Assembly (NCBI GenBank): GCA_019306065.1
Contig: JAFDMF010000004.1
Location: 16,189-80,188, forward strand
DNA length: 64,000 nucleotides
Direction: 5' to 3'
From: Deltaproteobacteria bacterium
GTDB lineage: Bacteria; Desulfobacterota; Desulfobacteria; Desulfobacterales; JAFDMD01
The notes below the pieces were generated by a model. It saw nothing but the letters and a program-made list of their open reading frames with translations. It made no database searches and was not told the DNA's origin. Numbering within the stretch: position 1 is the stretch's first letter; the number at the start of each line of letters is the position of its first letter. The position numbers and the translations under genes are program-made. Shown one piece after another: positions 35,940 to 45,471 of this stretch.

Positions 35940-38741
35940 TTATACAACGGGATTTAATATTTCCCGGCATCTTGAACATATATTAGGATATTTATCATCT
36001 TCTACTACCGAAGTATCCCGTATCCAGCATCTTTGGCACTTCATAGCATCGGAAGCTTTTACGGATATAAAAAGTCCTTCGATTTCCGAACTTATAAAAT
36101 CTCCTTTATTATCCTCGTTTGCCTGTTCAAGCTCCGCTTTTGAAACTATAAATATTGATCTTAAATCGTTGTTATACGGCAAAATGGTTTCGTAAGTTTT
36201 AGCATCTGCAAAAATTTTAACCTCCGCATCCAAAGAATGCCCTATAACCTTTTTTATTCTTGCGGCTTCCAAAGCTTTTGTTACCTCTTTTCGGACATTA
36301 AGAATAATTCCCCATTCTTCGGCAAGATCATAATCAAGCATGCTTTCGGAATATTTCGGGAAAAGTTCCAAATGAATGCTGTCGGCTTTATCCTGATAAT
36401 TCGGTATGAATTTCCAAACCTCTTCCGCTGTAAAAGGAAGAACAGGCGCCATAAGTTTGGCGATAGTCTCTATAATCTTATACAATACTGTTTGCGCGCT
36501 TCTTCTTGTTTTTGAATTTTGTAAATACACATAAAGCCTGTCTTTTAAAATATCCAGATAAAAAGCGGAAAGATCAACCGCGCAATAGTTGTGTAACGAA
36601 TGATACATTATATGAAATTCATAACTATCGTATGCTTCCACAATTTTTTTTGTTAAAAGAGATAATTTATGAAGAGCAAATTTATCTATATCCGACAAAT
36701 CGTCATAAGAAACGTCGTCTGTTTCCGGATTATAATCGTCTAAATTGCCGAGTATAAAACGGCATGTGTTTCTTATTCTTCTGTAAGCATCCGTAAGCTG
36801 TTTTAATATTTTATCCGATATTCTAATATCGTCTCTGTAATCTGATGCGGAAGCCCATAATCTTAAAATTTCCGCTCCGTATTTATCAATCACCTCGCCC
36901 GGAAGTATTACATTTCCTATTGATTTGGACATTTTTCGCCCTTCGGCGTCCACTACAAAGCCGTGAGTAAGCACCGATTTATAAGGCGCTTCCCCTTTAA
37001 GTCCTACCGCCGTAAGCAAAGAGCTATGAAACCATCCTCTATGCTGATCGCTGCCTTCAAGATATAAATCCGCCGCCCATTTAAGATTTTCTCTTTCTTC
37101 CAATACCGCAAAATGGCTTACTCCGGAATCAAACCATACGTCTAATATATCCGTTTCTTTTATAAAGGTTTCGCTTCCGCATTTGCTACATTTTGCGCCT
37201 TTATTTATCAAACCTGCCGCGTCGGCTTCAAACCAAATATCCGCGCCGTATTTTTCAAACTGCGAACATACCGAATCTATAGAATCCGCATCAATATAAA
37301 TCGCGTTGCATTTATCGCAATAAAAGACAATTATAGGAACTCCCCACACTCTTTGTCTTGATACGCACCAGTCCGGCCTGTTTTCGATCATAGAATATAT
37401 CCGTTCTTTTCCCCAGCTCGGAATCCATTCTACCTTTTCTATTTCCGCAAGTGATTTTTTTCTTAACCCCTGCTTATCCATAGATATAAACCATTGCGGA
37501 GTCGATCTGAATATAACAGGTTTTTTACATCTCCAGCAATGCGGATAAGAATGTTCTATATGCTCCGAACAAATAAGCGCCTTGTTTTCTTTTAACTTTT
37601 CTATGATTTTTTTATTAGCCTCAAAAACAAACAGATTTTCAAACATCTCGGCTTCGTTTGTAAATCTGCCGTTATCGTCAACAGGAGAATACGGCTCAAG
37701 ACCGTATTTAAGCCCTATTTCATAATCTTCGCGTCCATGTCCGCATGCAGTATGCACCGCTCCCGTTCCCGCCTCCAATGTTACATGATCGCCTATTATA
37801 ACTACAGAATCTCTTTCATATAAAGGATGAGAGCATCTTTTATTTTCCAATTCGCAGGATTTTACTTCGGCTTTTATATTATAATCTTTAATGCCAAATT
37901 TTTTCATACATAATTCTACAAGATCCTTTGCCAATATAAGAATCTCGCCGCCGCCTATATCTACAGCGGAATAAATAAAATTCGGATGCAAAGCTACGGC
38001 AAGGTTTGCGGGAATTGTCCAAGGAGTTGTAGTCCATATAACTATATATATTTTTTTACCGGAAAATTCAGGAATGAGTTGGCTTACATCATCTTTTAAC
38101 AAAAACTTTACAAATATAGAATCGGAAGTTTCGTCATGATACTCTATCTCTGCCTCCGCCAAAGCGGTTTTGCAAGAGCAGCACCAATAAATCGGTTTTT
38201 TATTTCTAAAAAGACTCCCTTCTAATGCAAACTCCCCAAGCTTTCTTGCAATAATCGCTTCATATTTGTAATTCATAGTAAGATACGGATCATCCCATTC
38301 CCCCATTATGCCCAGACGCTTAAATTCATCTCTTTGAATATCTATAAAGCGGCTTGCATATTTTCTACATCTTTTTCGTATGGCAGCATGACCGAGGACC
38401 TCTTTTTTTTTTTTCAATGCCTTATCTACATTATGCTCTATAGGAAGCCCATGACAATCCCAACCCGGAACATAAGGAGCGTTAAAACCAGACATCTGTT
38501 TCGATCTTATTATTATATCTTTTAATATCTTATTTAATGCGGTGCCAATATGAATATTGCCGTTTGCATAAGGAGGACCGTCGTGTAAAATAAAAGGTTT
38601 GAAGCTTTTTGAAATCTCTCTTATTTTTTCATAAAGCTTCTTATTTTCCCATTCGGTTAATTGTTCCGGCTCTTTTTTTGCAAGATTAGCCTTCATAGGA
38701 AAGCCGGTTTTAGGCAGGTTAAGAGTATCTTTATAATCCAT
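35940..38741 (-). CDS. ileS: Isoleucyl-tRNA synthetase
   Basis: 933 residues from the ATG at 38741, which follows GGAGG; an in-frame ATG at 38822 would add a poorly coding extension. [13 protein letters not shown] carries the HIGH-type motif, [12 protein letters not shown], the editing domain has [12 protein letters not shown] and [12 protein letters not shown], and KMSKSIGNV is near residue 600. The C-terminal zinc motif CQRCWI...CSRC is complete. Charges tRNA-Ile. Confidence 0.98.
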   Translation of the reverse strand: MDYKDTLNLPKTGFPMKANLAKKEPEQLTEWENKKLYEKIREISKSFKPFILHDGPPYANGNIHIGTALNKILKDIIIRSKQMSGFNAPYVPGWDCHGLPIEHNVDKALKKKKEVLGHAAIRKRCRKYASRFIDIQRDEFKRLGIMGEWDDPYLTMNYKYEAIIARKLGEFALEGSLFRNKKPIYWCCSCKTALAEAEIEYHDETSDSIFVKFLLKDDVSQLIPEFSGKKIYIVIWTTTPWTIPANLAVALHPNFIYSAVDIGGGEILILAKDLVELCMKKFGIKDYNIKAEVKSCELENKRCSHPLYERDSVVIIGDHVTLEAGTGAVHTACGHGREDYEIGLKYGLEPYSPVDDNGRFTNEAEMFENLFVFEANKKIIEKLKENKALICSEHIEHSYPHCWRCKKPVIFRSTPQWFISMDKQGLRKKSLAEIEKVEWIPSWGKERIYSMIENRPDWCVSRQRVWGVPIIVFYCDKCNAIYIDADSIDSVCSQFEKYGADIWFEADAAGLINKGAKCSKCGSETFIKETDILDVWFDSGVSHFAVLEERENLKWAADLYLEGSDQHRGWFHSSLLTAVGLKGEAPYKSVLTHGFVVDAEGRKMSKSIGNVILPGEVIDKYGAEILRLWASASDYRDDIRISDKILKQLTDAYRRIRNTCRFILGNLDDYNPETDDVSYDDLSDIDKFALHKLSLLTKKIVEAYDSYEFHIMYHSLHNYCAVDLSAFYLDILKDRLYVYLQNSKTRRSAQTVLYKIIETIAKLMAPVLPFTAEEVWKFIPNYQDKADSIHLELFPKYSESMLDYDLAEEWGIILNVRKEVTKALEAARIKKVIGHSLDAEVKIFADAKTYETILPYNNDLRSIFIVSKAELEQANEDNKGDFISSEIEGLFISVKASDAMKCQRCWIRDTSVVEDDKYPNICSRCREILNPVV

Positions 38742-39118
38742 TTTTATATATCCTCCGAAAATAATAATATAATATATAAATTTCGACAAAATATTTTTCG
38801 TAAAAAAAATACGAATTCTCATAAATATAAGGCATCAAAATTTTTTAAATGCTCAATCTCAAAAAACAGATGCCTTTTCTATTAAAAACAAATAAATAAC
38901 ATATAAAAATATCAGATAATTAAAAAATAAGCAAGAAAATTAAATTTTTAGACGTTTAAAACTTATAATAAAATACGTCATTGCAATTAAAATATCAAAC
39001 AATTGCAGACAAATGATTTTGCAAAAATTTTAATCGTTAAGCTCTCCTACGTTTAAAATTTTTTTACGTCTTGAACTCAACGTTTTTCTACGGAAACCAT
39101 ATAGATTCTTAAAAACAT
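38742..39118. other. Intergenic region upstream of ileS
   Basis: Very AT-rich, no gene seen. It must carry the ileS promoter on the minus strand. Near 39016-39067 is an imperfect inverted repeat (AAAATTTTAATCGTTAAG ... GTTTAAAATTTTTTTACG), related to the TTAAAATTTT palindromes at 30151 and 52817. Confidence 0.4.
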
Positions 39119-39147
39119 TTGACTTGTATCGATATCTGATCTATATT
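39119..39147 (+). promoter_or_regulatory. Sigma-70-type promoter of the DinJ-YafQ remnant
   Basis: TTGACT (39119-39124), a 17-base spacer, and TATATT (39142-39147), followed by a good ribosome-binding site (AGGAG) at 39153 and the ATG at 39165. Well preserved although the genes it serves are broken. Confidence 0.7.
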
Positions 39148-39164
39148 ATATTAGGAGATAAAAA

Positions 39165-39347
39165 ATGAGTAAAACAGCAAACATAAGAGCAATAATAGAA
39201 CCGGAATTAAAACTCGGACGAGGCATCCCATTCCCTATTAAAATTCCTAAGAAAAAAATTAAACAAGTATTCAATGATACCAATTCCAGTTTAAATATTA
39301 ACAAATATAAAAATACAAAAAAATTATTTGATCAGTTAGGAATATAA
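39165..39347 (+). pseudogene. DinJ/RelB-type antitoxin with internal deletion
   Basis: 60 codons. MSKTANIRAIIEPELK is a nearly perfect DinJ N-terminus (the ribbon that binds DNA), and RGIPFPIKIPKKK with the C-terminal YKNTKKLFDQLGI is its C-terminus. The helical middle, roughly 30-35 residues that complete the ribbon-helix-helix, is missing; the join falls at LKLGRG. It remains in frame, but operator binding is unlikely. The toxin starts at the next base. Confidence 0.8.
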
Positions 39348-39598
39348 ATGCTTTCCCCGTCTTATACAAATCAATTTAAAAAGAGTCTAAAAAAGAAATA
39401 AAAACCTCTTAAAACTTAAAAATATAATAACAACGATTAGTAATAAAACCGAATTGAAAAAAAATATAAAGACTATGCATTAATCGACAATTATGCCGAT
39501 AGACGAAAGTATTATTTGGATTAGTTATTAATATATAAAAATCAGATGACGAAATAATTTTCGAACGCACAGAAACTCATTCGGATTTATTCAAATAA
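39348..39598 (+). pseudogene. YafQ/RelE-type toxin, degenerate
   Basis: MLSPSYTNQFKKSLKKK matches the YafQ N-terminus and stops at 39401. Further pieces follow in shifting frames: KDYALIDNYADRRKYYLD, a TAG where Trp is expected, LLIYK, then DDEIIFERTETHSDLFK (the YafQ C-terminus) ending at 39598. At least one nonsense and two frame changes, so the ribosome-dependent endonuclease is dead. Confidence 0.8.
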
Positions 39599-39724
39599 TA
39601 TTAATCTTATAAACTTTTTATATTGAATCCGCTTTGTTATTAATCTATAATCCTTTTTTAAAAATACAAAATCGGTTTTGGATAAGCTGAAAAAATCAAC
39701 CCGTAAAAACTTTATGGTAAAAAG

Positions 39725-40381
39725 ATGGAAGATTCCTTTAAATTTGAACGCCTCCGTTTAAACATGATAGAAACTCAATTAAAACCAAGGGGCATAACAG
39801 ACCAAAAGGTTATAAAAGCAATATCAAAAATTCCACGACACCTTTTTGTTGACGAAGCTTTAGCAGAGCAGGCTTATGCCGATCATCCGCTTCCTATAGG
39901 GGAAGGGCAGACAATATCTCAGCCGTATATAGTAGCAGAGATGACTCAAGCCCTTATGTTAAACAAAGATGACAGAGTTTTGGAAATAGGCACAGGATCC
40001 GGCTATCAAGCCGCGGTTTTGTCCAAAATTGCTTTTAAAGTCTATACCATAGAAACCATCCACTCTTTATATACAAAAGCCCGCAGTCTGTTCGATCGCC
40101 TCGGATACTACAACATAGTTACAAAATATTCGGACGGCACATCAGGCTGGAAAGAGGAAGCTCCGTTTGACGCTATTATAGTTACCGCCGGCGCGCCGGA
40201 TATTCCGGAAAACCTTATAAAAAATCTTGCCGTAAGCGGAAAAATGATAATACCCGTAGGAAGTTTGGATTTTCAGGAACTTATAAAAATATACAAAAAA
40301 AGCGAAACCGAATTAACAACCGAAAAACTCGGAGACTGCCGATTTGTAAAACTTACAGGCGAGCAAGGCTGGAAATGTTGA
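39725..40381 (+). CDS. pcm: Protein-L-isoaspartate O-methyltransferase
   Basis: 218 residues. GEGQTISQPYIVAEMTQAL at about residues 58-76 is the PCMT signature, then VLEIGTGSGYQAAVLS (SAM motif I), YSDGTSGW, and DAIIVTAGAP. Methylates isoaspartyl residues to start protein repair. Its end overlaps the start of the downstream membrane protein. Confidence 0.95.
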   Translation: MEDSFKFERLRLNMIETQLKPRGITDQKVIKAISKIPRHLFVDEALAEQAYADHPLPIGEGQTISQPYIVAEMTQALMLNKDDRVLEIGTGSGYQAAVLSKIAFKVYTIETIHSLYTKARSLFDRLGYYNIVTKYSDGTSGWKEEAPFDAIIVTAGAPDIPENLIKNLAVSGKMIIPVGSLDFQELIKIYKKSETELTTEKLGDCRFVKLTGEQGWKC

Positions 40382-40956
40382 AAAAATTATACCAATCCGT
40401 TCTCGGCTGGGCTAAAACCCCTTACGGAACTTTGGCGCTTTTTATATTAGCATTTGTCGAATCCTCTTTTTTTCCCATACCGCCGGATATTCTTTTAATA
40501 GCTCTTTGTCTATCGCTTCCTAAAAAATCTTTTAAATATGCCCTAATAACCACGGCAGGCTCTACAATCGGCGGTTGTTTCGGATATTTAATAGGAATGA
40601 AGTTTATGTCTGCTATCGGCGTAAAAATAATAGCATTTTATAACATAGCCGAACAATTTGAATATATAAAAGAATTATACTCCCGCTATGACGCATGGGC
40701 GGTAGGAATAGCCGGTTTTACTCCCATTCCTTATAAAGTTTTTACCATAAGCGCCGGAGTTTTTAATATAAACTTCAAAGTATTTTTATTTGTCTCTTTA
40801 ATATCAAGAGGCTTACGATTCTTTTTAATAGGATGGCTGATATTTGCTATGGGGGAAAAAATAAAACCGTTTATAGAAAAATATTTCAATACATTGGCGG
40901 TAATATTTGTTATTCTTTTAATATTAGGGTTTGTGTTGATTAACCTTATATTTTAA
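40375..40956 (+). CDS. YqaA/DedA-like VTT-domain membrane protein
   Basis: 193 residues, about five hydrophobic segments. FVESSFFPIPPDILLIAL at residues 27-44, GSTIGGCFGYLIG and AGFTPIPYKVFTISAG are the VTT (SNARE-associated) hallmarks, in the YqaA branch rather than classic DedA. Family members are implicated in lipid scrambling and membrane homeostasis. Starts inside the end of pcm, so translationally coupled. Confidence 0.88.
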   Translation: MLKKLYQSVLGWAKTPYGTLALFILAFVESSFFPIPPDILLIALCLSLPKKSFKYALITTAGSTIGGCFGYLIGMKFMSAIGVKIIAFYNIAEQFEYIKELYSRYDAWAVGIAGFTPIPYKVFTISAGVFNINFKVFLFVSLISRGLRFFLIGWLIFAMGEKIKPFIEKYFNTLAVIFVILLILGFVLINLIF

Positions 40957-41060
40957 TACTATTGCATAACTTCCTCTTTTATCCATTTTCGGCGTTATGA
41001 TAGAATGAACAAAATATTTTGTTATGCAATGGCATTATCTAAAAAAAAATTATTATAAAA

Positions 41061-41241
41061 GATATGTCCAAAATTTTTTGCGTAGCGGCTCTTATCGCTG
41101 ACGAAATAATTTTTGACAAATTTTGCGTTAAAAAATATGAACTGTTTAAAAGCGTAGCTTGAGTTTTCACATTTTTCACAAAACGCAGTCAAAAATCCGA
41201 AGCGATAAGCAAAAAACGGAGCAAATAAACTTGGACATATC
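41061..41241. mobile_element. MITE-like inverted-repeat element, about 180 bp
   Basis: Terminal arms GATATGTCCAA / TTGGACATATC (11 bp, perfect) with a second matched pair inside, CTTATCGCT (41091) / AGCGATAAG (41201). No coding capacity of its own; the minus-strand frame crossing it is not a gene. It is in the 360-base gap before the ASKHA ferredoxin. A pair of ATTGCATAAC/GTTATGCAAT arms lies just to its left (40964 and 41019). Confidence 0.6.
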
Positions 41242-41319
41242 AGAACTGAATATAAACAAAGGAAAATCTTATAAAACAAAAATAGTCAACTGATATAACA
41301 TAGAAAAGGAAACAACATA

Positions 41320-43260
41320 ATGAAAAAATATAAAATCCTTTTTCAGCCGTACAACAAAGAAATAGAAGCAAAAGAAGGCACAACCCTTATAAGAGCCGCG
41401 ATGGAATCTCAAATACACATCAACGCCTCATGCGGAGGCGAAGGAGTATGCGGCAAATGTAGAGTTATAATAGAAAAAGGCAAAGTAGATGACGGCATAT
41501 CCGAGCAATTAGACGCCGAAGACATAAACAAAGGAATACGGCTTGCCTGCCGAATTAAAATAAAAGATAAACTTTGCGTCCGCATACCAATTGAATCCGA
41601 AATAGATGCCAAAATACTCAATACCGATTTCGGAAAAAGAAAAAACGCAAAAATAAAAGAAGAAAATTTTGAAATCCTAAAAAAAAGGGGGGGATTTATA
41701 AAACCGGTAGAGAAAAAATATGTTGAAATACCTCCGCCAAACGCTCAAGACAATATACCCGATATTTCCAGACTTATAAACCATCTTAAAACAGAATACG
41801 GCGAAACCGAACCAGAGCTGTCAGTTCTAAAAGAGGCGCCAGATATACTAAGAGAAACCGATTTTAAGGTTACCGTATCAATGATAAAACCAGTGCGAAA
41901 AAAACGCAAAACAAAAATAGTAAAAATCCAGCCCGGCAATACAGAATCCGAAAACTACGGCATAGCAATAGATATAGGAACAACTACCATATATCTTCAA
42001 ATCATAGACCTTAATACCGGAAACGTCCTTGCTCAATACGGAGATTTCAACAGACAAATCAGCTACGGAGAAGATGTTATATCAAGAATAGTATTTGCCG
42101 AAAAAGGAGGGCTCAATAAACTATCGGAAGTTGTTTTGGCAACGATAAACAAACTTATAAAGAAAGCGATAAAAAAAGCAAATATATCCGAAGAAAATAT
42201 CACTGTCGTAACAATAGCCGGAAATACCGTAATGACACACCTTCTGTTACAACTAAACCCCAGATACATAAGACGCTCTCCTTATGTTCCTGCGGCTACC
42301 ATCTTGCCGCCTTTCAAAGCAACCCAAATAGGAATCGAACTTAAAGATTACACAACCGCCCTAATATATCCGGGCGTATCCAGTTATGTAGGCGGAGACA
42401 TAATAGCCGGAGTTATGGGCGCGGGAATGTATCTTGCCGAAGAATTAACCCTATTTATAGACATAGGAACAAACGCCGAAATAGTAATAGGAAACAAAGA
42501 ATGGTTTGCCTGCGCCGCATGCTCTGCAGGTCCTGCATTTGAAGGCGGAGGAATAAAATTCGGCATGCGAGCCGCAAAAGGCGCAATAGAAAACTTCTCC
42601 GTAAATCCGGCTACATTCGAACCGATGATATTAACCATAGGAGACGTAAAACCAAAAGGAATATGCGGATCAGGACTTATAACAATAATAGCCGAAATGT
42701 TTTTGGCAAAAATAATAAACGGCAGAGGCAAATTCGACAAAACCTTAAATACAAAAAGAATACGGGAAAACAACGGAATACACGAATATGTTCTTGCATG
42801 GGCAGACCAAACCCAAATAAATAAAGATATAACCTTAACCGAAATAGACATCGAAAATCTAATCAGGGCAAAAGGCGCAATATACAGCGGCGCAATGACC
42901 CTGCTAAACGAAGTGGGATTATCCGTATCCGATTTAGACAGAATAATAATTGCCGGAGGCTTCGGAAGCTTCATAGACCTTGAAAAAGCAACAATAATAG
43001 GCTTGCTGCCGGAAATAGACACCGAAAAAGTTACATTCATAGGAAACGGTTCTCTGCTCGGAGCAAAAATCTGCTCCTTAAACAACAACATAAGAAAAGA
43101 CGTGGTAAAAGTAACAAAAATGATGACAAACTTCGAGCTTTCCGAAACCGTATCATACATGGACAACTATACTGCGGCTCTATTCTTACCCCACACAGAT
43201 ATAAATCTGTTTCCCAACCTAAAAAAAAAAATGGCAAAGCCTAAAAAAAAACAAACATAG
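41320..43260 (+). CDS. 2Fe-2S/ASKHA corrinoid-activation-type ATPase (RACo/DUF4445)
   Basis: 646 residues. The N-terminal plant-type ferredoxin holds Cys38, Cys44, Cys47 and Cys77 (CGGEGVCGKC). A Lys/Pro-rich linker follows (residues 100-205). The ASKHA actin-like domain begins at YGIAIDIGTTTIYLQIID, with TIAGNTVMTHLLL, DIGTNAEIVIG, CSAGPAFEGGG, KGICGSGLI and IIAGGFGSFI. This is the architecture of RACo/RamA, which reductively activate corrinoid proteins using ATP and electrons. No corrinoid protein or methyltransferase is adjacent, so the partner is unknown. A TPR protein follows 12 bases later, in the same transcript. Confidence 0.88.
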   Translation: MKKYKILFQPYNKEIEAKEGTTLIRAAMESQIHINASCGGEGVCGKCRVIIEKGKVDDGISEQLDAEDINKGIRLACRIKIKDKLCVRIPIESEIDAKILNTDFGKRKNAKIKEENFEILKKRGGFIKPVEKKYVEIPPPNAQDNIPDISRLINHLKTEYGETEPELSVLKEAPDILRETDFKVTVSMIKPVRKKRKTKIVKIQPGNTESENYGIAIDIGTTTIYLQIIDLNTGNVLAQYGDFNRQISYGEDVISRIVFAEKGGLNKLSEVVLATINKLIKKAIKKANISEENITVVTIAGNTVMTHLLLQLNPRYIRRSPYVPAATILPPFKATQIGIELKDYTTALIYPGVSSYVGGDIIAGVMGAGMYLAEELTLFIDIGTNAEIVIGNKEWFACAACSAGPAFEGGGIKFGMRAAKGAIENFSVNPATFEPMILTIGDVKPKGICGSGLITIIAEMFLAKIINGRGKFDKTLNTKRIRENNGIHEYVLAWADQTQINKDITLTEIDIENLIRAKGAIYSGAMTLLNEVGLSVSDLDRIIIAGGFGSFIDLEKATIIGLLPEIDTEKVTFIGNGSLLGAKICSLNNNIRKDVVKVTKMMTNFELSETVSYMDNYTAALFLPHTDINLFPNLKKKMAKPKKKQT

Positions 43261-43272
43261 GAGATAAAAACA

Positions 43273-44034
43273 ATGGCGGAAAAAAACATCAAAGGTTCAA
43301 TAATAATAGGAATAGCAATAATAATAGCCGGACTTATAACAGGAAGCGCAATATACAAAAAAAATATACCCCCGCAGGAAGAAACCGAAGTTCAGCCTAC
43401 AGACTTCAAAAAAGTTGCAGAAGCCGCAGAAAAAATAAAAGCCGAAGACCTTGAAGGCGCAATAAAACTACTTGTAGAATCTTACAACGAACGATTACAA
43501 ATAGTTTTAAAAAACAAACAGACAAACAAAAGACTATTAAAAACCTACGAAAACTCCCTTGCAACCATAGAAAAAGACGAAAAAATACTGGCAAGATACC
43601 TATTTGAAATAGGCGGCATAAAAACAAAACAAAACAAATATGCCGAAGCAAACGCTTACTATTCCGAAGCGGTTCGGCTACATCCCGAAAACAGCATATA
43701 TATAAGCGGACTCGGATTAACCTTTAAAACCCTCGGCAGATTAGACGAGGCTTTGGGATACTACGATACAGCCCTTAAAATAGATAAAAAAGCCTACGGC
43801 GAAAATACAGACGTAGCAAGAGACCTAAACAATATAGCCGGAATATGGGACGCAAAACAGGACTATAAAAAAGCTTTGGAATACTACAAACAAGCCGAAA
43901 CAATACTGGTGAAAAGCGTAGGAAAAAATAATCCGTTTATGGAAATAGTGGCTGGAAACATAAAAGGAGTCAATCAAAAATTAAATGCTCCCGCGCCAAA
44001 AACACCCGAAAAAAAAACGCCGGAAAAAAAATAA
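43273..44034 (+). CDS. Membrane-anchored TPR protein
   Basis: 253 residues. Residues 8-30 are one transmembrane segment (SIIIGIAIIIAGLITGSAIY), so the rest should face the periplasm. TPR units are visible at about 118-150 (LFEIGGIKTKQNKYAEANAYY), 152-185 (ISGLGLTFKTLGRLDEALGYY) and 190-230 (DLNNIAGIWDAKQDYKKALEYY). Pro/Lys-rich tail with repeated TPEKK. AGGAG precedes the ATG. Conserved pairing with the ASKHA gene is suggested by the 12-base gap. Function unknown. Confidence 0.75.
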   Translation: MAEKNIKGSIIIGIAIIIAGLITGSAIYKKNIPPQEETEVQPTDFKKVAEAAEKIKAEDLEGAIKLLVESYNERLQIVLKNKQTNKRLLKTYENSLATIEKDEKILARYLFEIGGIKTKQNKYAEANAYYSEAVRLHPENSIYISGLGLTFKTLGRLDEALGYYDTALKIDKKAYGENTDVARDLNNIAGIWDAKQDYKKALEYYKQAETILVKSVGKNNPFMEIVAGNIKGVNQKLNAPAPKTPEKKTPEKK

Positions 44035-44061
44035 AAAAAGCTATGCAACAACCTTAAAGGA

Positions 44062-44757
44062 AACGATATAATCATATCCAAACTAATATTAAAAAATTGA
44101 TAGAAAGACCCAATGCTTGCGGAAAATCAAACCTGTTAAACGCTTTTAGATTCTTGCAAGACATTGCAAAACAGAAAGGCGGAGTACCTAAAATACACTG
44201 CCTTTCCACAAGAAAAGACACGGAAATAGCCATAGACATCTCCTTTGCCGACAATCCCGACGAAAAAAAATTATGGCGCTAATTCAATAGGAATAAAACA
44301 GGAACCTCGCGGACACAGACAGTCTATACTTTCATTTGAAAAAATATGGAAAAAAACCAATTTTAAACAGACCCGATAAAGAGGATAAAAAAAACCCCGA
44401 AAAATTAAAACAAACTTTTTTGGAACAGATTAATACAAATCGAAACTTTCGAGAAATATCAAAACATCTCCAAGCAATAACATGCATACATCTTGTATAT
44501 CAGCTCCTGCATTATGCCGATTCTTTTCAAAAAAACACATTCGAAACTTATCCTCTCGGGCAAGGCTTTCTTGCTATAGTTGCGCAGTCAAACATAAAAA
44601 CCCATAGAAATGAGACCATTTTATGGTTAAAACATAAAAAAAGTCCTAATCTAATATTAAGATTTGCGGTTATGGAAACGAAATCTTGGATAATGGCAGA
44701 CAGAGAGGCATTTGGGGAAATAAAAAACTTTAAAAACATCTCCGAATAATTAATAAA
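44062..44757 (+). pseudogene. Decayed AAA_21 ATPase fused to a DUF4276-like fragment
   Basis: Remnant Walker A ERPNACGKSNLLNAFRFLQ at 44099-44156, then IHCLSTRKDTEIAIDI, stop at 44280. Other frames continue with QEPRGHRQSILSFEKIW and RPDKEDKKNPEKLKQTFLEQI, NRNFREISKHLQ and IHLVYQLLHYADS (from 44336), the middle of AAA ATPases of this kind. After a jump, LILRFAVMETKSWIMADREAF resembles the conserved ME-x-W-x-x-ADRxA motif of DUF4276 (TOPRIM-like) partners. The C-terminal ATPase and most of DUF4276 are gone, so a two-gene defence-type pair has collapsed into one fragment. Confidence 0.65.
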
Positions 44758-44781
44758 AACAGAAAAACAAAAAAAAATAAA

Positions 44782-45222
44782 ATGAACCCTACTATATTCA
44801 AACTATTATTAAACCTGTACCCGCCATACTGGGGAACCGGAATCTTTATAAAAAAGGTAGCCCCGGACTACAGAAGAATAACCGTTATAATGAAACAAAA
44901 ATGGTATAACCGCAACTATGCAAAAACCCACTTCGGAGGCTCCCTTTTTGCAATGACAGACCCCTTTTACATGCTAATGCTCATACAAATACTCGGGAAA
45001 AACTACAATGTATGGGATAAAACTTCCCGCATAGATTTTATAAAACCCGGAAAAGGAACTGTAACCGCAGAATTTATAATAACCGAAGAGCAAATAAAAA
45101 AAGTCTTAAAAAATACCAGAAACGGAGAAAAATATCTCCCCGAATTTTCGTTGCATATAAAAGACAAAACAGGAGACACTGTAGCAATAATAACAAAAAT
45201 CATATATGTTAGAAAAAAATAA
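44782..45222 (+). CDS. DUF4442 hotdog-fold (thioesterase-like) protein
   Basis: 146 residues. NLYPPYWGTGIFIKKVAPDY and RNYAKTHFGGSLFAMTDPFYML, then KTSRIDFIKPGKGTV, are typical of DUF4442 proteins with a hotdog fold, relatives of acyl-CoA thioesterases. A catalytic role is unproven. The ATG lacks a clear ribosome-binding site apart from A-rich sequence. A stem AAGCTTTT/AAAAGCTT (45234-45258) follows the stop. Confidence 0.8.
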   Translation: MNPTIFKLLLNLYPPYWGTGIFIKKVAPDYRRITVIMKQKWYNRNYAKTHFGGSLFAMTDPFYMLMLIQILGKNYNVWDKTSRIDFIKPGKGTVTAEFIITEEQIKKVLKNTRNGEKYLPEFSLHIKDKTGDTVAIITKIIYVRKK

Positions 45223-45471
45223 AGATAAAAGACAAGCTTTTCCCATTAAAAAAAGCTTGACATACAAACGAAAAAAAAACTACTTTATAAATGCGGCGCC
45301 GATAAATAACATATTCGGCATTCCCTTTTTTATTATAAGTGTATAAGCGAAAAATCGAATTATAAAGGAGCCATTCAAAATTTTTTGCCGATCGGAAAAC
45401 AAAAAGAAAAGCAAATAAACATATACACCTCCTAACATAATATAAACAGATCAATAAGAGAGGCGGAAAAT

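Noticed and set aside
41022..41279. Minus-strand frame of 85 codons before the ASKHA gene
   Set aside because: Lies across the inverted-repeat element; phenylalanine-rich and without a start signal.
42384..43166. Long minus-strand frame opposite the ASKHA gene
   Set aside because: Ser/Ile/Pro-rich translation typical of the antisense of a well-supported gene; no start signals.
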